From: Pseudomonas sp. MMS21 TM103
Lineage (GTDB): Bacteria; Pseudomonadota; Gammaproteobacteria; Pseudomonadales; Pseudomonadaceae
Reading direction: 5' to 3'
Length of the DNA: 64,000 bases
NCBI RefSeq assembly: GCF_022132145.1
Contig: NZ_JAJISP010000002.1
Coordinates: 558,001-622,000, forward strand
A program made the position numbers and the translations under genes. Of this stretch, positions 31,516 through 41,096 are shown piece after piece. A model generated the notes under the pieces. It saw nothing but the letters and a program-made list of their open reading frames with translations, was not told the DNA's origin and did no database searches. Numbering within the stretch: position 1 is the first letter of the stretch; each line of letters starts with the position of its first letter.

Positions 31516-31531
31516 CCAAGCGCTTGCTTGG
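31516..31531. promoter_or_regulatory. AtuR operator 2 (probable)
   Basis: CCAAGCGCTTGCTTGG is the exact reverse complement of the core of operator 1, with centres 57 bases apart. It lies downstream of the candidate atuA -10 and 42 bases before the atuA start codon, where a bound repressor would block initiation or elongation. Confidence 0.8.
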
Positions 31532-31573
31532 TAGTGTTTGGATCACCTCATTCATGTGTTGCGGACCCTTCCA

Positions 31574-33373
31574 ATGACTAAAACCGTACGCATCGGTTGC
31601 GCCTCCGCATTCTGGGGCGACACCTGCACCGCCGCCGCCCAGTTGGTCCAGGGCACTGAACTGGATTACCTGGTGTTCGACTACCTGGCTGAGGTGACCA
31701 TGTCGATCATGGCCGGGGCACGAATGAAGCAGCCGAATGCCGGCTACGCCAGCGATTTTGTGGAAACCCTGGCGCCGCTGCTGGCCGACATCGCGCAGAA
31801 CAACATCCGCGTGATCAGCAATGCCGGCGGGGTCAACCCCAGCGCCTGTGCCGCCGCCCTGAGCGCCGCCTGCGAACAGGCCGGGGTGAAGCTGAAGATT
31901 GCCGTGCTGCATGGCGACGACCTGCAGCCCAAGCTCGGCGAGCTGGCCAAGGCCGGCACCGTTGAGATGTTTACCGGCGCCGCGTTGCCGCCCATGTGCG
32001 TTTCGGTCAACGCCTACCTCGGTGCTCCGGGCATAGTCGCCGCGCTCAAGCTCGGCGCGGATATCGTCATTACCGGCCGCGTGGTCGACAGCGCCGTGGT
32101 CAGCGCCGCCCTGGTGCATGAATTCGGCTGGGCCTGGAGCGACTACAACCAGCTGGCCCAGGCCGCGCTGGCCGGGCATATCATCGAATGCGGCGCGCAG
32201 TGCACCGGCGGCAACTTCACCGACTGGGACAGCGTGCCGGACTACGAGCATATCGGCTTCCCGGTGGTGGAGGTGGCGGCCGACGGCAGCTTTGTCGTGA
32301 GCAAACCGCAGGGTTCCGGCGGGCTGGTTACGCCCTTTACCGTGGGCGAGCAGATGCTCTACGAAATCGGCGACCCACGGGCGTACTACCTGCCCGATGT
32401 CCTCTGCGATTTCACCCAGGTGCAACTCAGCCAAGTTGGCGAAAATCGCGTTGAACTGAAAGGCGCACGCGGCCTTGCACCCACCGATCAGTACAAGGTC
32501 AGCGCGACCTACCCGGATGGTTTCCGCTGCACCGCCAGTTGCCTGATGGCCGGCATTGATGCGCTGAAGAAAGCCCAACGGGTCAGCCAGGCAATAATCA
32601 ACAAGACCGAAGAGCTGTTCGCCGAACGCGGCTGGGGACCTTACAAAGAAGTCAGCATCGAATTGCTGGGCTCCGAAGCCACCTACGGCCAACGCGGCCA
32701 GCGCTCCGATACCCGCGAAATCGTGATCAAGATTGCCGTGCGCCATGCGAAGAAAGAAGCGCTGATCCTGTTCTCCCGCGAGATCGCCCAGGCCGCTACT
32801 GGCATGGCGCCAGGCCTGACCGGCATCGTCGGCGGCCGTCCCACGGTGTACCCGGTAATCCGCCTGTTCAGCTTTCTCGCCGACAAATCTGCCTGCCAGT
32901 TGCAGGTCGAAATCGACGGCGAACGCACGCCGGTCGCACTGCCGCAGTTGGCGGTGCTGGACAGCACGCAGATCGCCGCCGATAGCGCCGTCCCGCTACC
33001 AAGCGGCCAGGCCGACACCCACGTGCCACTGATCAAGCTGGCCGTGGCCCGCTCTGGCGACAAGGGCAACCACAGCAATATCGGGGTAATGGCCAGAAAG
33101 CCCGACTACTTGGCCTGGATCGCCGCTGCGCTGAGCGCAGGTGCCGTGGCCGAATGGATGCAGCACACGCTGGACCCGCAAAACGGCAAGGTCAGCCGTT
33201 GGTACCTGCCCGGCAGCCACAGCCTGAACTTCCTGCTGGAGAACGCCCTGGGCGGTGGCGGCGTCGCCAGCCTGCGCATCGACCCGCAAGGCAAGGCCTT
33301 TGCCCAGCAGCTGCTGGAATTCCCGGTGCCGGTGCCCAAGGCGCTTGCCGCTAGCCTCGAACAAGGACAATAA
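31574..33373 (+). CDS. atuA: Acyclic terpene utilization protein AtuA
   Basis: A 599-residue protein of the AtuA (DUF1446) family, required for growth on citronellol and geraniol in P. aeruginosa, although its reaction is not settled. The N-terminal two-thirds carries [49 protein letters not shown] and GGNFTDW. The C-terminal part has [19 protein letters not shown]. The ATG at 31574 ([11 protein letters not shown]) is chosen; the frame is open slightly upstream. It is the first gene of the operon, behind the AtuR operators. Confidence 0.93.
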   Translation: MTKTVRIGCASAFWGDTCTAAAQLVQGTELDYLVFDYLAEVTMSIMAGARMKQPNAGYASDFVETLAPLLADIAQNNIRVISNAGGVNPSACAAALSAACEQAGVKLKIAVLHGDDLQPKLGELAKAGTVEMFTGAALPPMCVSVNAYLGAPGIVAALKLGADIVITGRVVDSAVVSAALVHEFGWAWSDYNQLAQAALAGHIIECGAQCTGGNFTDWDSVPDYEHIGFPVVEVAADGSFVVSKPQGSGGLVTPFTVGEQMLYEIGDPRAYYLPDVLCDFTQVQLSQVGENRVELKGARGLAPTDQYKVSATYPDGFRCTASCLMAGIDALKKAQRVSQAIINKTEELFAERGWGPYKEVSIELLGSEATYGQRGQRSDTREIVIKIAVRHAKKEALILFSREIAQAATGMAPGLTGIVGGRPTVYPVIRLFSFLADKSACQLQVEIDGERTPVALPQLAVLDSTQIAADSAVPLPSGQADTHVPLIKLAVARSGDKGNHSNIGVMARKPDYLAWIAAALSAGAVAEWMQHTLDPQNGKVSRWYLPGSHSLNFLLENALGGGGVASLRIDPQGKAFAQQLLEFPVPVPKALAASLEQGQ

Positions 33374-33375
33374 CA

Positions 33376-34245
33376 ATGAGCTACGACTCGGTCTTCAAAC
33401 CCGGCCTGTTCAGCGACCAGACCATCATGGTCACAGGTGGCGGCAGCGGTATCGGCCGTTGCACCGCCCACGAGCTGGCCCACCTGGGGGCCCATGTGGT
33501 GCTGGTGGGGCGCAAGCTGGAAAAACTCGAAGCCACCTGCGCTGAAATCGGCGAGGACGGCGGCAGCGCCGGCTTACAGGTCTGCGACATCCGTGACGAG
33601 GAAGCGGTCAAGGCCATGGTCAAAGCCGTAGTGGCCGAGCGCGGGCAGATCCATCATCTGGTCAACAACGCCGGTGGCCAGTTTCCCGCGCCACTAGTTG
33701 GCATCAACCAGAAAGGCTTCGAGACCGTGGTGCGCACCAACCTGGTCGGCGGTTTCCTGATTGCCAAGGAAGTGTTTTTGCAGAGCATGAGCAAGCACGG
33801 TGGCAGCATCGTCAACATGCTCGCCGACATGTGGGGCGGCATGCCCGGCATGGGCCACTCGGGCGCGGCGCGCGCCGGCATGGAGAACTTCACCAAGACC
33901 GCCGCCGTTGAATGGGGCCACGCCGGCGTGCGGGTTAATGCCGTGGCACCGGGCTGGATCGCATCCAGCGGCATGGACACCTACCCCGAATCGATGAAGA
34001 GCATGATCCGCTCGCTCAAGGATCACGTACCACTGCAGCGCATCGGCAGCGAATCGGAAGTGGCATCCGCCATCGTCTTCCTGCTCACGCCGGGGGCCAG
34101 TTTCATCAGCGGCAATACCATCCGTATCGACGGCGCCGCCAGCCAGGGCAGTCGAGCCTGGACATTGGGCAAGGCAAAAAACAGCACCACCTACGACGGA
34201 TTCCACCGGGCCTATGTGCCCGATGTACTCAAGGGCGAGGAGTAA
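33376..34245 (+). CDS. atuB: Short-chain dehydrogenase-like protein AtuB
   Basis: A 289-residue SDR. The cofactor site TGGGSGIGRCTA and the NNAGGQFPAPL motif are normal. The usual YxxxK active site is not present: the region reads GHSGAARAGMENFTK, the pattern of the enoyl-CoA reductase branch of SDRs (PECR/DECR), in which catalysis differs. It therefore more likely acts on a CoA ester than on an alcohol. It sits 2 bases after atuA and 5 bases before atuC, so it is cotranslated with the carboxylase genes. Confidence 0.9.
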   Translation: MSYDSVFKPGLFSDQTIMVTGGGSGIGRCTAHELAHLGAHVVLVGRKLEKLEATCAEIGEDGGSAGLQVCDIRDEEAVKAMVKAVVAERGQIHHLVNNAGGQFPAPLVGINQKGFETVVRTNLVGGFLIAKEVFLQSMSKHGGSIVNMLADMWGGMPGMGHSGAARAGMENFTKTAAVEWGHAGVRVNAVAPGWIASSGMDTYPESMKSMIRSLKDHVPLQRIGSESEVASAIVFLLTPGASFISGNTIRIDGAASQGSRAWTLGKAKNSTTYDGFHRAYVPDVLKGEE

Positions 34246-34250
34246 CTTCT

Positions 34251-35867
34251 ATGCCGGTTCTGCAATCCGCTATCGACGTGCATGGCCAAGACTTCGCCAG
34301 CAACCGTGAAGCCATGCTGGCCGCCGTGGCCCGTTTTCGCGAACTCGAACAGAACTGCCTGAACAAGGCGTTTGAGGCCAAGGCCAAGTTCGAAAAACGC
34401 GGCCAGCTGCTCCCGCGTGAGCGCCTGAACCTACTGCTCGACCCCGGCGCGCCCTTCCTCGAGCTGTGCTCGCTGGCCGGCTACCAGCTGCACGATGACA
34501 AGGATGGGACTCAAGCGGGGGGCGGCATTATCGCCGGCATCGGCTATATCGCCGGAGCACGTTGCCTGATCAGCGCCAGCAACAGCGCGATCAAGGGCGG
34601 CACCATCAGCCCCAGCGGCTTGAAGAAGACCCTGCGCCTGCAGCAGATCGCCTTCGAGAATAAGTTGCCGGTAGTGGCGCTGACCGAAAGCGGCGGCGCC
34701 AACCTCAACTATGCCGCCGAGATCTTCGTCGAGGGCGCGCGCGGTTTCGCCAACCAGGCGCGCATGTCGGCCATGGGCCTGCCGCAGATCACCGTGGTGC
34801 ATGGTTCCAGCACTGCCGGCGGGGCTTACCAGCCAGGGTTGTCGGATTACGTGGTGGTGGTGCGCGGCAAGGCCAAGCTGTTCCTCGCTGGCCCACCGCT
34901 GCTCAAGGCCGCCACCGGCGAAATCGCCACCGACGAGGCGCTGGGCGGCGCCGAGATGCACGCCCAGGTCGCCGGCACCGCCGAGTACCTGGCGGAAAAC
35001 GACGCCGACGGCGTGCGCATCGCCCGCGAAATTGTCGCCATGCTGCCGTGGAACGCGCAGCTGCCGGCTCGCCCGCAGAAAACCTGGCACGAGCCGCTGT
35101 ACCCGGTCGACGAACTGCTCGGCCTGGTGCCGGCCGATGCCAAGAAGCCCTACGACGTGCGCGAGATCATCGCGCGCATCGCCGACGGCTCGGTCTTTCT
35201 CGATTTCAAGAACGAGTTCGACAACCAGACCGTATGCGGCCACCTGCAGATCGAAGGCCAGAGCTGCGGCTTTATCGGCAACAACGGCCCGATCACCCCG
35301 CAAGGCGCGGCCAAGGCGGCGCAATTTATCCAGCTGTGCGAGCAGAGCAACACGCCGATCCTGTTCTTCCACAACACCACCGGCTTTATGGTCGGTACCG
35401 AGGCGGAACAGCAGGGCGTGATCAAGCACGGCTCGAAGATGATCCAGGCGGTGGCCAACGCCACTGTACCCAAGCTGACCATCGTGGTCGGCGGTTCTTA
35501 CGGCGCCGGCAACTACGCCATGTGCGGCCGTGGCCTGGACCCGCGCTTCATCTTCGCCTGGCCCAACAGCAAGACCGCGGTGATGGGCGGCGCCCAGGCC
35601 GGCAAGGTGCTGCGCATCGTCACCGAGGACAAGCACGCCAAGCAAGGCAAGCAGGCCGATCCGCAGATGCTTGACATGCTCGAGCAGGTCACCGCGCAGA
35701 AGCTCGACAGCCAGTCCACCGCCCTCTACGGCACCGCCAGCCTGTGGGACGACGGCCTGATCGACCCCCGTGACACGCGCAAGCTGCTCGGCTACCTGCT
35801 GGATATCTGTGCCGAGGCCAATCTGCGCCCGCTAAAACCCAGCACCTTTGGTGTGGCCCGTTTCTAA
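34251..35867 (+). CDS. atuC: Geranyl-CoA carboxylase beta subunit
   Basis: Carboxyltransferase subunit (538 residues) that carboxylates cis-geranyl-CoA, using carboxybiotin supplied by AtuF. Both halves of the crotonase-like carboxyltransferase fold are seen: GGGIIAGIGYIAGARCLISASN, ALTESGGANL and HGSSTAGGAYQPGLSDY in the N-terminal part; FIGNNGPITPQGAAKAAQFI, FFHNTTGFMVG and GGSYGAGNYAMCGRGLDPRF in the C-terminal part. The same family includes methylcrotonyl-CoA carboxylase (LiuB); context with atuA, atuF and atuR decides the assignment. Confidence 0.92.
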   Translation: MPVLQSAIDVHGQDFASNREAMLAAVARFRELEQNCLNKAFEAKAKFEKRGQLLPRERLNLLLDPGAPFLELCSLAGYQLHDDKDGTQAGGGIIAGIGYIAGARCLISASNSAIKGGTISPSGLKKTLRLQQIAFENKLPVVALTESGGANLNYAAEIFVEGARGFANQARMSAMGLPQITVVHGSSTAGGAYQPGLSDYVVVVRGKAKLFLAGPPLLKAATGEIATDEALGGAEMHAQVAGTAEYLAENDADGVRIAREIVAMLPWNAQLPARPQKTWHEPLYPVDELLGLVPADAKKPYDVREIIARIADGSVFLDFKNEFDNQTVCGHLQIEGQSCGFIGNNGPITPQGAAKAAQFIQLCEQSNTPILFFHNTTGFMVGTEAEQQGVIKHGSKMIQAVANATVPKLTIVVGGSYGAGNYAMCGRGLDPRFIFAWPNSKTAVMGGAQAGKVLRIVTEDKHAKQGKQADPQMLDMLEQVTAQKLDSQSTALYGTASLWDDGLIDPRDTRKLLGYLLDICAEANLRPLKPSTFGVARF

Positions 35868-35870
35868 CCC

Positions 35871-35924
35871 GTAGGGTGCGCCGTGCGCACCAGCCAAGAT
35901 CACGGTGCGCACGGCGCACCCTAC
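35871..35924. repeat. Extragenic palindrome, family 1, in the atuC-atuD gap
   Basis: A perfect 21-base inverted repeat (arms 35871-35891 and 35904-35924, starting GTAGGGTGCGCC) around a 12-base loop. It occupies nearly the whole gap between atuC and atuD. A second, altered copy lies at 40038-40104. Confidence 0.9.
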
Positions 35925-35937
35925 AAGGAGAACAACA

Positions 35938-37098
35938 ATGATCTTTACCCAGGAACACGAAGAGCTGCGTCGCACGGTCCGTAATTTTGTCGACCGGGAA
36001 ATCAACCCGCATGTCGAGCAGTGGGAAAAGGATGGCCGCTTCCCGATCCACGATATCTTCAAGAAGGCCGGCGACCTGGGCTTGCTGGGCATCTCCAAGC
36101 CGGAACAGTTCGGCGGCATGGGCCTGGACTACAGCTATTCGATAGTCGCCGCCGAAGAGTTCGGCACCATCATCTGCGGTGGCATCCCCATGTCCATCGG
36201 TGTACAGACCGATATGTGCACCCCGGCGCTGGCGCGCTTCGGCTCCGACGAGCTGCGCGAACAGTTCCTTCGCCCGGCCATCGCCGGCGAGATGGTTGGC
36301 TGTATCGGCGTTTCCGAAGTAGGCGCCGGCTCCGACGTGGCCGGGCTGAAAACCAGCGCCAGGAAAGACGGCGACGACTATGTGATCAACGGCAGCAAGA
36401 TGTGGATCACCAACTCGCCATCGGCCAATTTTATCTGCCTGCTGGCCAACACCTCGGACGATAAACCGCACATCAACAAGTCGCTGATCATGGTGCCGAT
36501 GAACACGCCCGGCATCAGCGTCAGCCCGCACCTGGACAAGCTCGGCATGCGCAGCTCGGAAACCGCCCAGGTGTTCTTCGACGATGTGCGCGTGCCACAG
36601 CGCTACCGCATCGGCCATGAAGGCGCCGGCTTCATGATGCAGATGCTGCAGTTCCAGGAAGAGCGGCTGTTCGGCGCGGCCAACATGATCAAGGGCCTGG
36701 AACACTGCATCGACGCCACCATCGCCTACTGCAAGGAGCGCAAGACCTTCGGCAACGCGCTGATCGACAACCAGGTCATCCACTTCCGCATGGCCGAGCT
36801 GCAGACCGAAGTCGAGTGCCTGCGCGCCCTGGTCTACCAGGCCACCGAGCAGTACATCCGCGGCAAGGACGTCACCACCCTGGCCTCCATGGCCAAGCTC
36901 AAGGCTGGTCGCCTCGGCCGCGAAGTCACCGACAGCTGCCTGCAGTACTGGGGCGGCATGGGCTACATGTGGGACAACCCGGTGGCCCGCGCCTACCGCG
37001 ACGTACGCCTGGTCTCCATTGGTGGCGGTGCCGACGAGATCATGCTGGGCATCATCTGCAAGCTGATGGGCATTCTGCCCGGCAAGAAGAAGGGCTGA
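35938..37098 (+). CDS. atuD: Citronellyl-CoA dehydrogenase
   Basis: FAD-dependent acyl-CoA dehydrogenase (386 residues) that introduces the 2,3 double bond of citronellyl-CoA to give geranyl-CoA. Landmarks: the helical N-terminal domain, GCIGVSEVGAGSDVAGLKTSA and WITNSPSANF in the middle domain, then ERLFGAANMI, RKTFGNAL and QYWGGMGYMWDNPVARAYRDVRLVSIGGGADEI in the C-terminal domain. AAGGAG lies 7 bases before the ATG. It is separated from atuC by a palindrome. Confidence 0.92.
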   Translation: MIFTQEHEELRRTVRNFVDREINPHVEQWEKDGRFPIHDIFKKAGDLGLLGISKPEQFGGMGLDYSYSIVAAEEFGTIICGGIPMSIGVQTDMCTPALARFGSDELREQFLRPAIAGEMVGCIGVSEVGAGSDVAGLKTSARKDGDDYVINGSKMWITNSPSANFICLLANTSDDKPHINKSLIMVPMNTPGISVSPHLDKLGMRSSETAQVFFDDVRVPQRYRIGHEGAGFMMQMLQFQEERLFGAANMIKGLEHCIDATIAYCKERKTFGNALIDNQVIHFRMAELQTEVECLRALVYQATEQYIRGKDVTTLASMAKLKAGRLGREVTDSCLQYWGGMGYMWDNPVARAYRDVRLVSIGGGADEIMLGIICKLMGILPGKKKG

Positions 37099-37099
37099 A

Positions 37100-37140
37100 A
37101 TCGTGATGGTTCCCACGCTCTGCGTGGGAACCATCACGAT
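37100..37140. repeat. Extragenic palindrome, family 2, in the atuD-atuE gap
   Basis: A perfect 19-base inverted repeat with a 3-base loop. Arms are 37100-37118 and 37122-37140; the core TTCCCACGCTCTGCGTGGGA is a motif found many times in Pseudomonas and other genomes. It starts one base after the atuD stop codon and can form a very stable hairpin in the mRNA. Confidence 0.9.
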
Positions 37141-37171
37141 CCTACGATCACGCGCTGGCGGAATACTGAAC

Positions 37172-37969
37172 ATGCAATTACCGAACTGCCAAACCCTGCT
37201 ACTCAACCTCGAAGCTGGCGTGCTGCGCGTCACCCTCAACCGTGCGGACTGCCGCAACGCGATGAGCCTGGCGATGGTCGGCGAACTGCGCGCGGTGCTG
37301 GCCACCGTGCGCGATGACCTGAGCGTGCGCGCCATCGTGCTGCGCGGCGCCGGCGGGCATTTCTGTGCCGGCGGCGACATCAAGGACATGGCCAGTGCCC
37401 GTGCTACCGGCGCTGACGCCTACCGCGCCCTGAACCGCGCCTTCGGCAGCCTGCTGGAAGAGGCGCAGCACACTCCCCAGGTGCTGATTGCCGTGCTCGA
37501 AGGCGCGGTGCTCGGTGGCGGCTTTGGCCTGGCCTGCGTTTCCGATATCGCCATCTGCCAGCAGGACGCCAAGTTCGGCCTGCCGGAAACCAGCCTGGGT
37601 ATCCTGCCGGCGCAGATCACGCCCTTTGTGGTGGGGCGCATCGGCCTGACCCAGACCCGTCGCCTGGCGCTGACCGCCGCCCGCTTCAATGGCAGCGAAG
37701 CCGAGCGTCTGGGCCTGGTGCACTTCAGCGAAGCGGACAAGGCCGCCCTGGAGCACAGACTGGCCGAGGTACTAAGCCAGGTACGCCAATGCGCGCCCCA
37801 GGCCAATGCCCAGACCAAGGTACTGTTGCTGGCCAGCCAGAACGAAGCTCTTGGCCCGCTGCTGGACCGCGCCGCCGAACAGTTCGCCGCAGCGGTAACC
37901 GGCGCCGAAGGTGTCGAGGGCACCCTGGCCTTCGTGCAGAAACGCGCGCCCAAGTGGGCCACAGAATAA
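37172..37969 (+). CDS. atuE: Isohexenylglutaconyl-CoA hydratase
   Basis: Crotonase-fold hydratase (265 residues) that adds water to isohexenylglutaconyl-CoA, the product of geranyl-CoA carboxylase. Oxyanion-hole segments are GGHFCAGGDIKDM (about residues 65-77) and EGAVLGGGFGLACVSDIAI (about 110-128); GLPETSLGILPAQ carries the catalytic Glu. The ATG at 37172 is chosen over an upstream frame that runs through the palindrome. The product resembles hydroxymethylglutaryl-CoA and is next cleaved by a lyase elsewhere. Confidence 0.9.
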   Translation: MQLPNCQTLLLNLEAGVLRVTLNRADCRNAMSLAMVGELRAVLATVRDDLSVRAIVLRGAGGHFCAGGDIKDMASARATGADAYRALNRAFGSLLEEAQHTPQVLIAVLEGAVLGGGFGLACVSDIAICQQDAKFGLPETSLGILPAQITPFVVGRIGLTQTRRLALTAARFNGSEAERLGLVHFSEADKAALEHRLAEVLSQVRQCAPQANAQTKVLLLASQNEALGPLLDRAAEQFAAAVTGAEGVEGTLAFVQKRAPKWATE

Positions 37970-38045
37970 TCCTGTGGGATCGCCCCCCCGGCCCGTCCCA
38001 CACACAACCTGATCGCCAGGCCTACGACCAAGCAGGAGCACCCAG

Positions 38046-40034
<1,989 letters not shown>

Positions 40035-40037
40035 CCC

Positions 40038-40104
40038 GTAGGGTGCGCCGTGCGCACCAAAATTCCCGCGGTGCGCACGGCCTAGGCGGCCCCGCACCCC
40101 CTAC
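40038..40104. repeat. Extragenic palindrome, family 1, altered copy in the atuF-atuG gap
   Basis: The left arm (40038-40058) is identical to the arm at 35871-35891. The right arm (from 40070) is interrupted by about 12 extra bases (CCTAGGCGGCCC) and ends in CCCCTAC instead of CCCTAC. Confidence 0.82.
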
Positions 40105-40125
40105 GCAATGCACAGGAGCCACACC

Positions 40126-40950
40126 ATGTCACTGCAAGGCAAAACCCTGTTCATCACCGGCGCCAGCCGTGGCATCGGCCGCGAGATCGCCCTGCGCGCC
40201 GCTCGCGACGGTGCCAACATCGTCATCGCGGCGAAAAGCGCCGAGCCCCATGCCAAGCTGCCGGGCACCATCCATTCGGTGGCCGCCGAGGTCGAAGCCG
40301 CCGGCGGCAAGGCCCTGGCCGTGCAACTGGACGTGCGCGACGAGGCTGCGGTAAAGGCCGCCATGCTCAGGGCAGCCGAGCATTTTGGCGGAATCGATGG
40401 CCTGATCAATAACGCCGGCGCAATCAAGCTGACTGGCGTCGAGCACCTGGAGCCCAAGCGCTTCGACCTGATGTTCCAGATCAACACCCGCGCGGTGATG
40501 GTCTGCAGCCAGGCCGCCCTGCCCTACCTCAAGCGGAGCAACAACGGTCATATCCTCAACCTGTCGCCGCCGCTGAATATGGACAGCAAGTGGTTCGCCC
40601 AGCACGGCCCCTATACCGTCACCAAGTACGGCATGAGCATGCTGACCCTGGGCATGAGCGAGGAATTCAAGAAATACGCCATCAGCGTCAATTCACTGTG
40701 GCCCAAGACCATGATCGCTACCGCCGCCATCGAGTTCGAGCTGGGCAGCCGCGACGCCTTCAAACGCGCGCGCACCCCGGCGATCATGGCCGACGCCGCC
40801 CACGCCATCCTGGCCAGCAGCGGGCGCAGCATCAGCGGACGCCTGTTGATCGACGAGGAAATCCTGCGCGAACAGGGCCAAAGCGAGTTCGAGCAGTATC
40901 GTTTCGATCCCGCGGGCGGCACGCTGATCCCCGATCTGTTTGTCGACTGA
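40126..40950 (+). CDS. atuG: Short-chain dehydrogenase AtuG
   Basis: A 274-residue SDR with TGASRGIGREIALRA, INNAGAIKLTG, the catalytic Ser region LNLSPPLNM and an intact YTVTKYGMSM active site. The HSDL2-like C-terminus (WPKTMIATAAIEFELGS) is typical of AtuG. It is proposed to oxidise citronellol/geraniol or citronellal in the pathway. The ATG at 40126 follows AGGAG by 8 bases. It is the last atu gene present: no atuH-type acyl-CoA synthetase follows. Confidence 0.88.
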   Translation: MSLQGKTLFITGASRGIGREIALRAARDGANIVIAAKSAEPHAKLPGTIHSVAAEVEAAGGKALAVQLDVRDEAAVKAAMLRAAEHFGGIDGLINNAGAIKLTGVEHLEPKRFDLMFQINTRAVMVCSQAALPYLKRSNNGHILNLSPPLNMDSKWFAQHGPYTVTKYGMSMLTLGMSEEFKKYAISVNSLWPKTMIATAAIEFELGSRDAFKRARTPAIMADAAHAILASSGRSISGRLLIDEEILREQGQSEFEQYRFDPAGGTLIPDLFVD

Positions 40951-41047
40951 CCACAGTCCCCCGCGGTAACTTCACGCACACTGCCAGTGCGCCTTGCCTT
41001 GATCCCTGCCAGCGGGGGCATCTTGCCGCTGACGATACGCAGAACAT

Positions 41048-41082
41048 AAAAAAACCGCGGCCCAGAGGCCGCGGTTTTTTGT
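41048..41082. terminator. Bidirectional terminator at the end of the atu operon
   Basis: CCGCGGCC and GGCCGCGG pair around a 5-base loop, with A7 before and T6 after. It ends both the atu operon and the opposing MMPL operon. Confidence 0.93.
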
Positions 41083-41096
41083 GCTGCGTCTGCCTA

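Noticed and set aside
35871..37140. Possible CRISPR array from the repeated palindromes
   Set aside because: Only isolated copies in separate gaps, with genes between them and no regular spacers.
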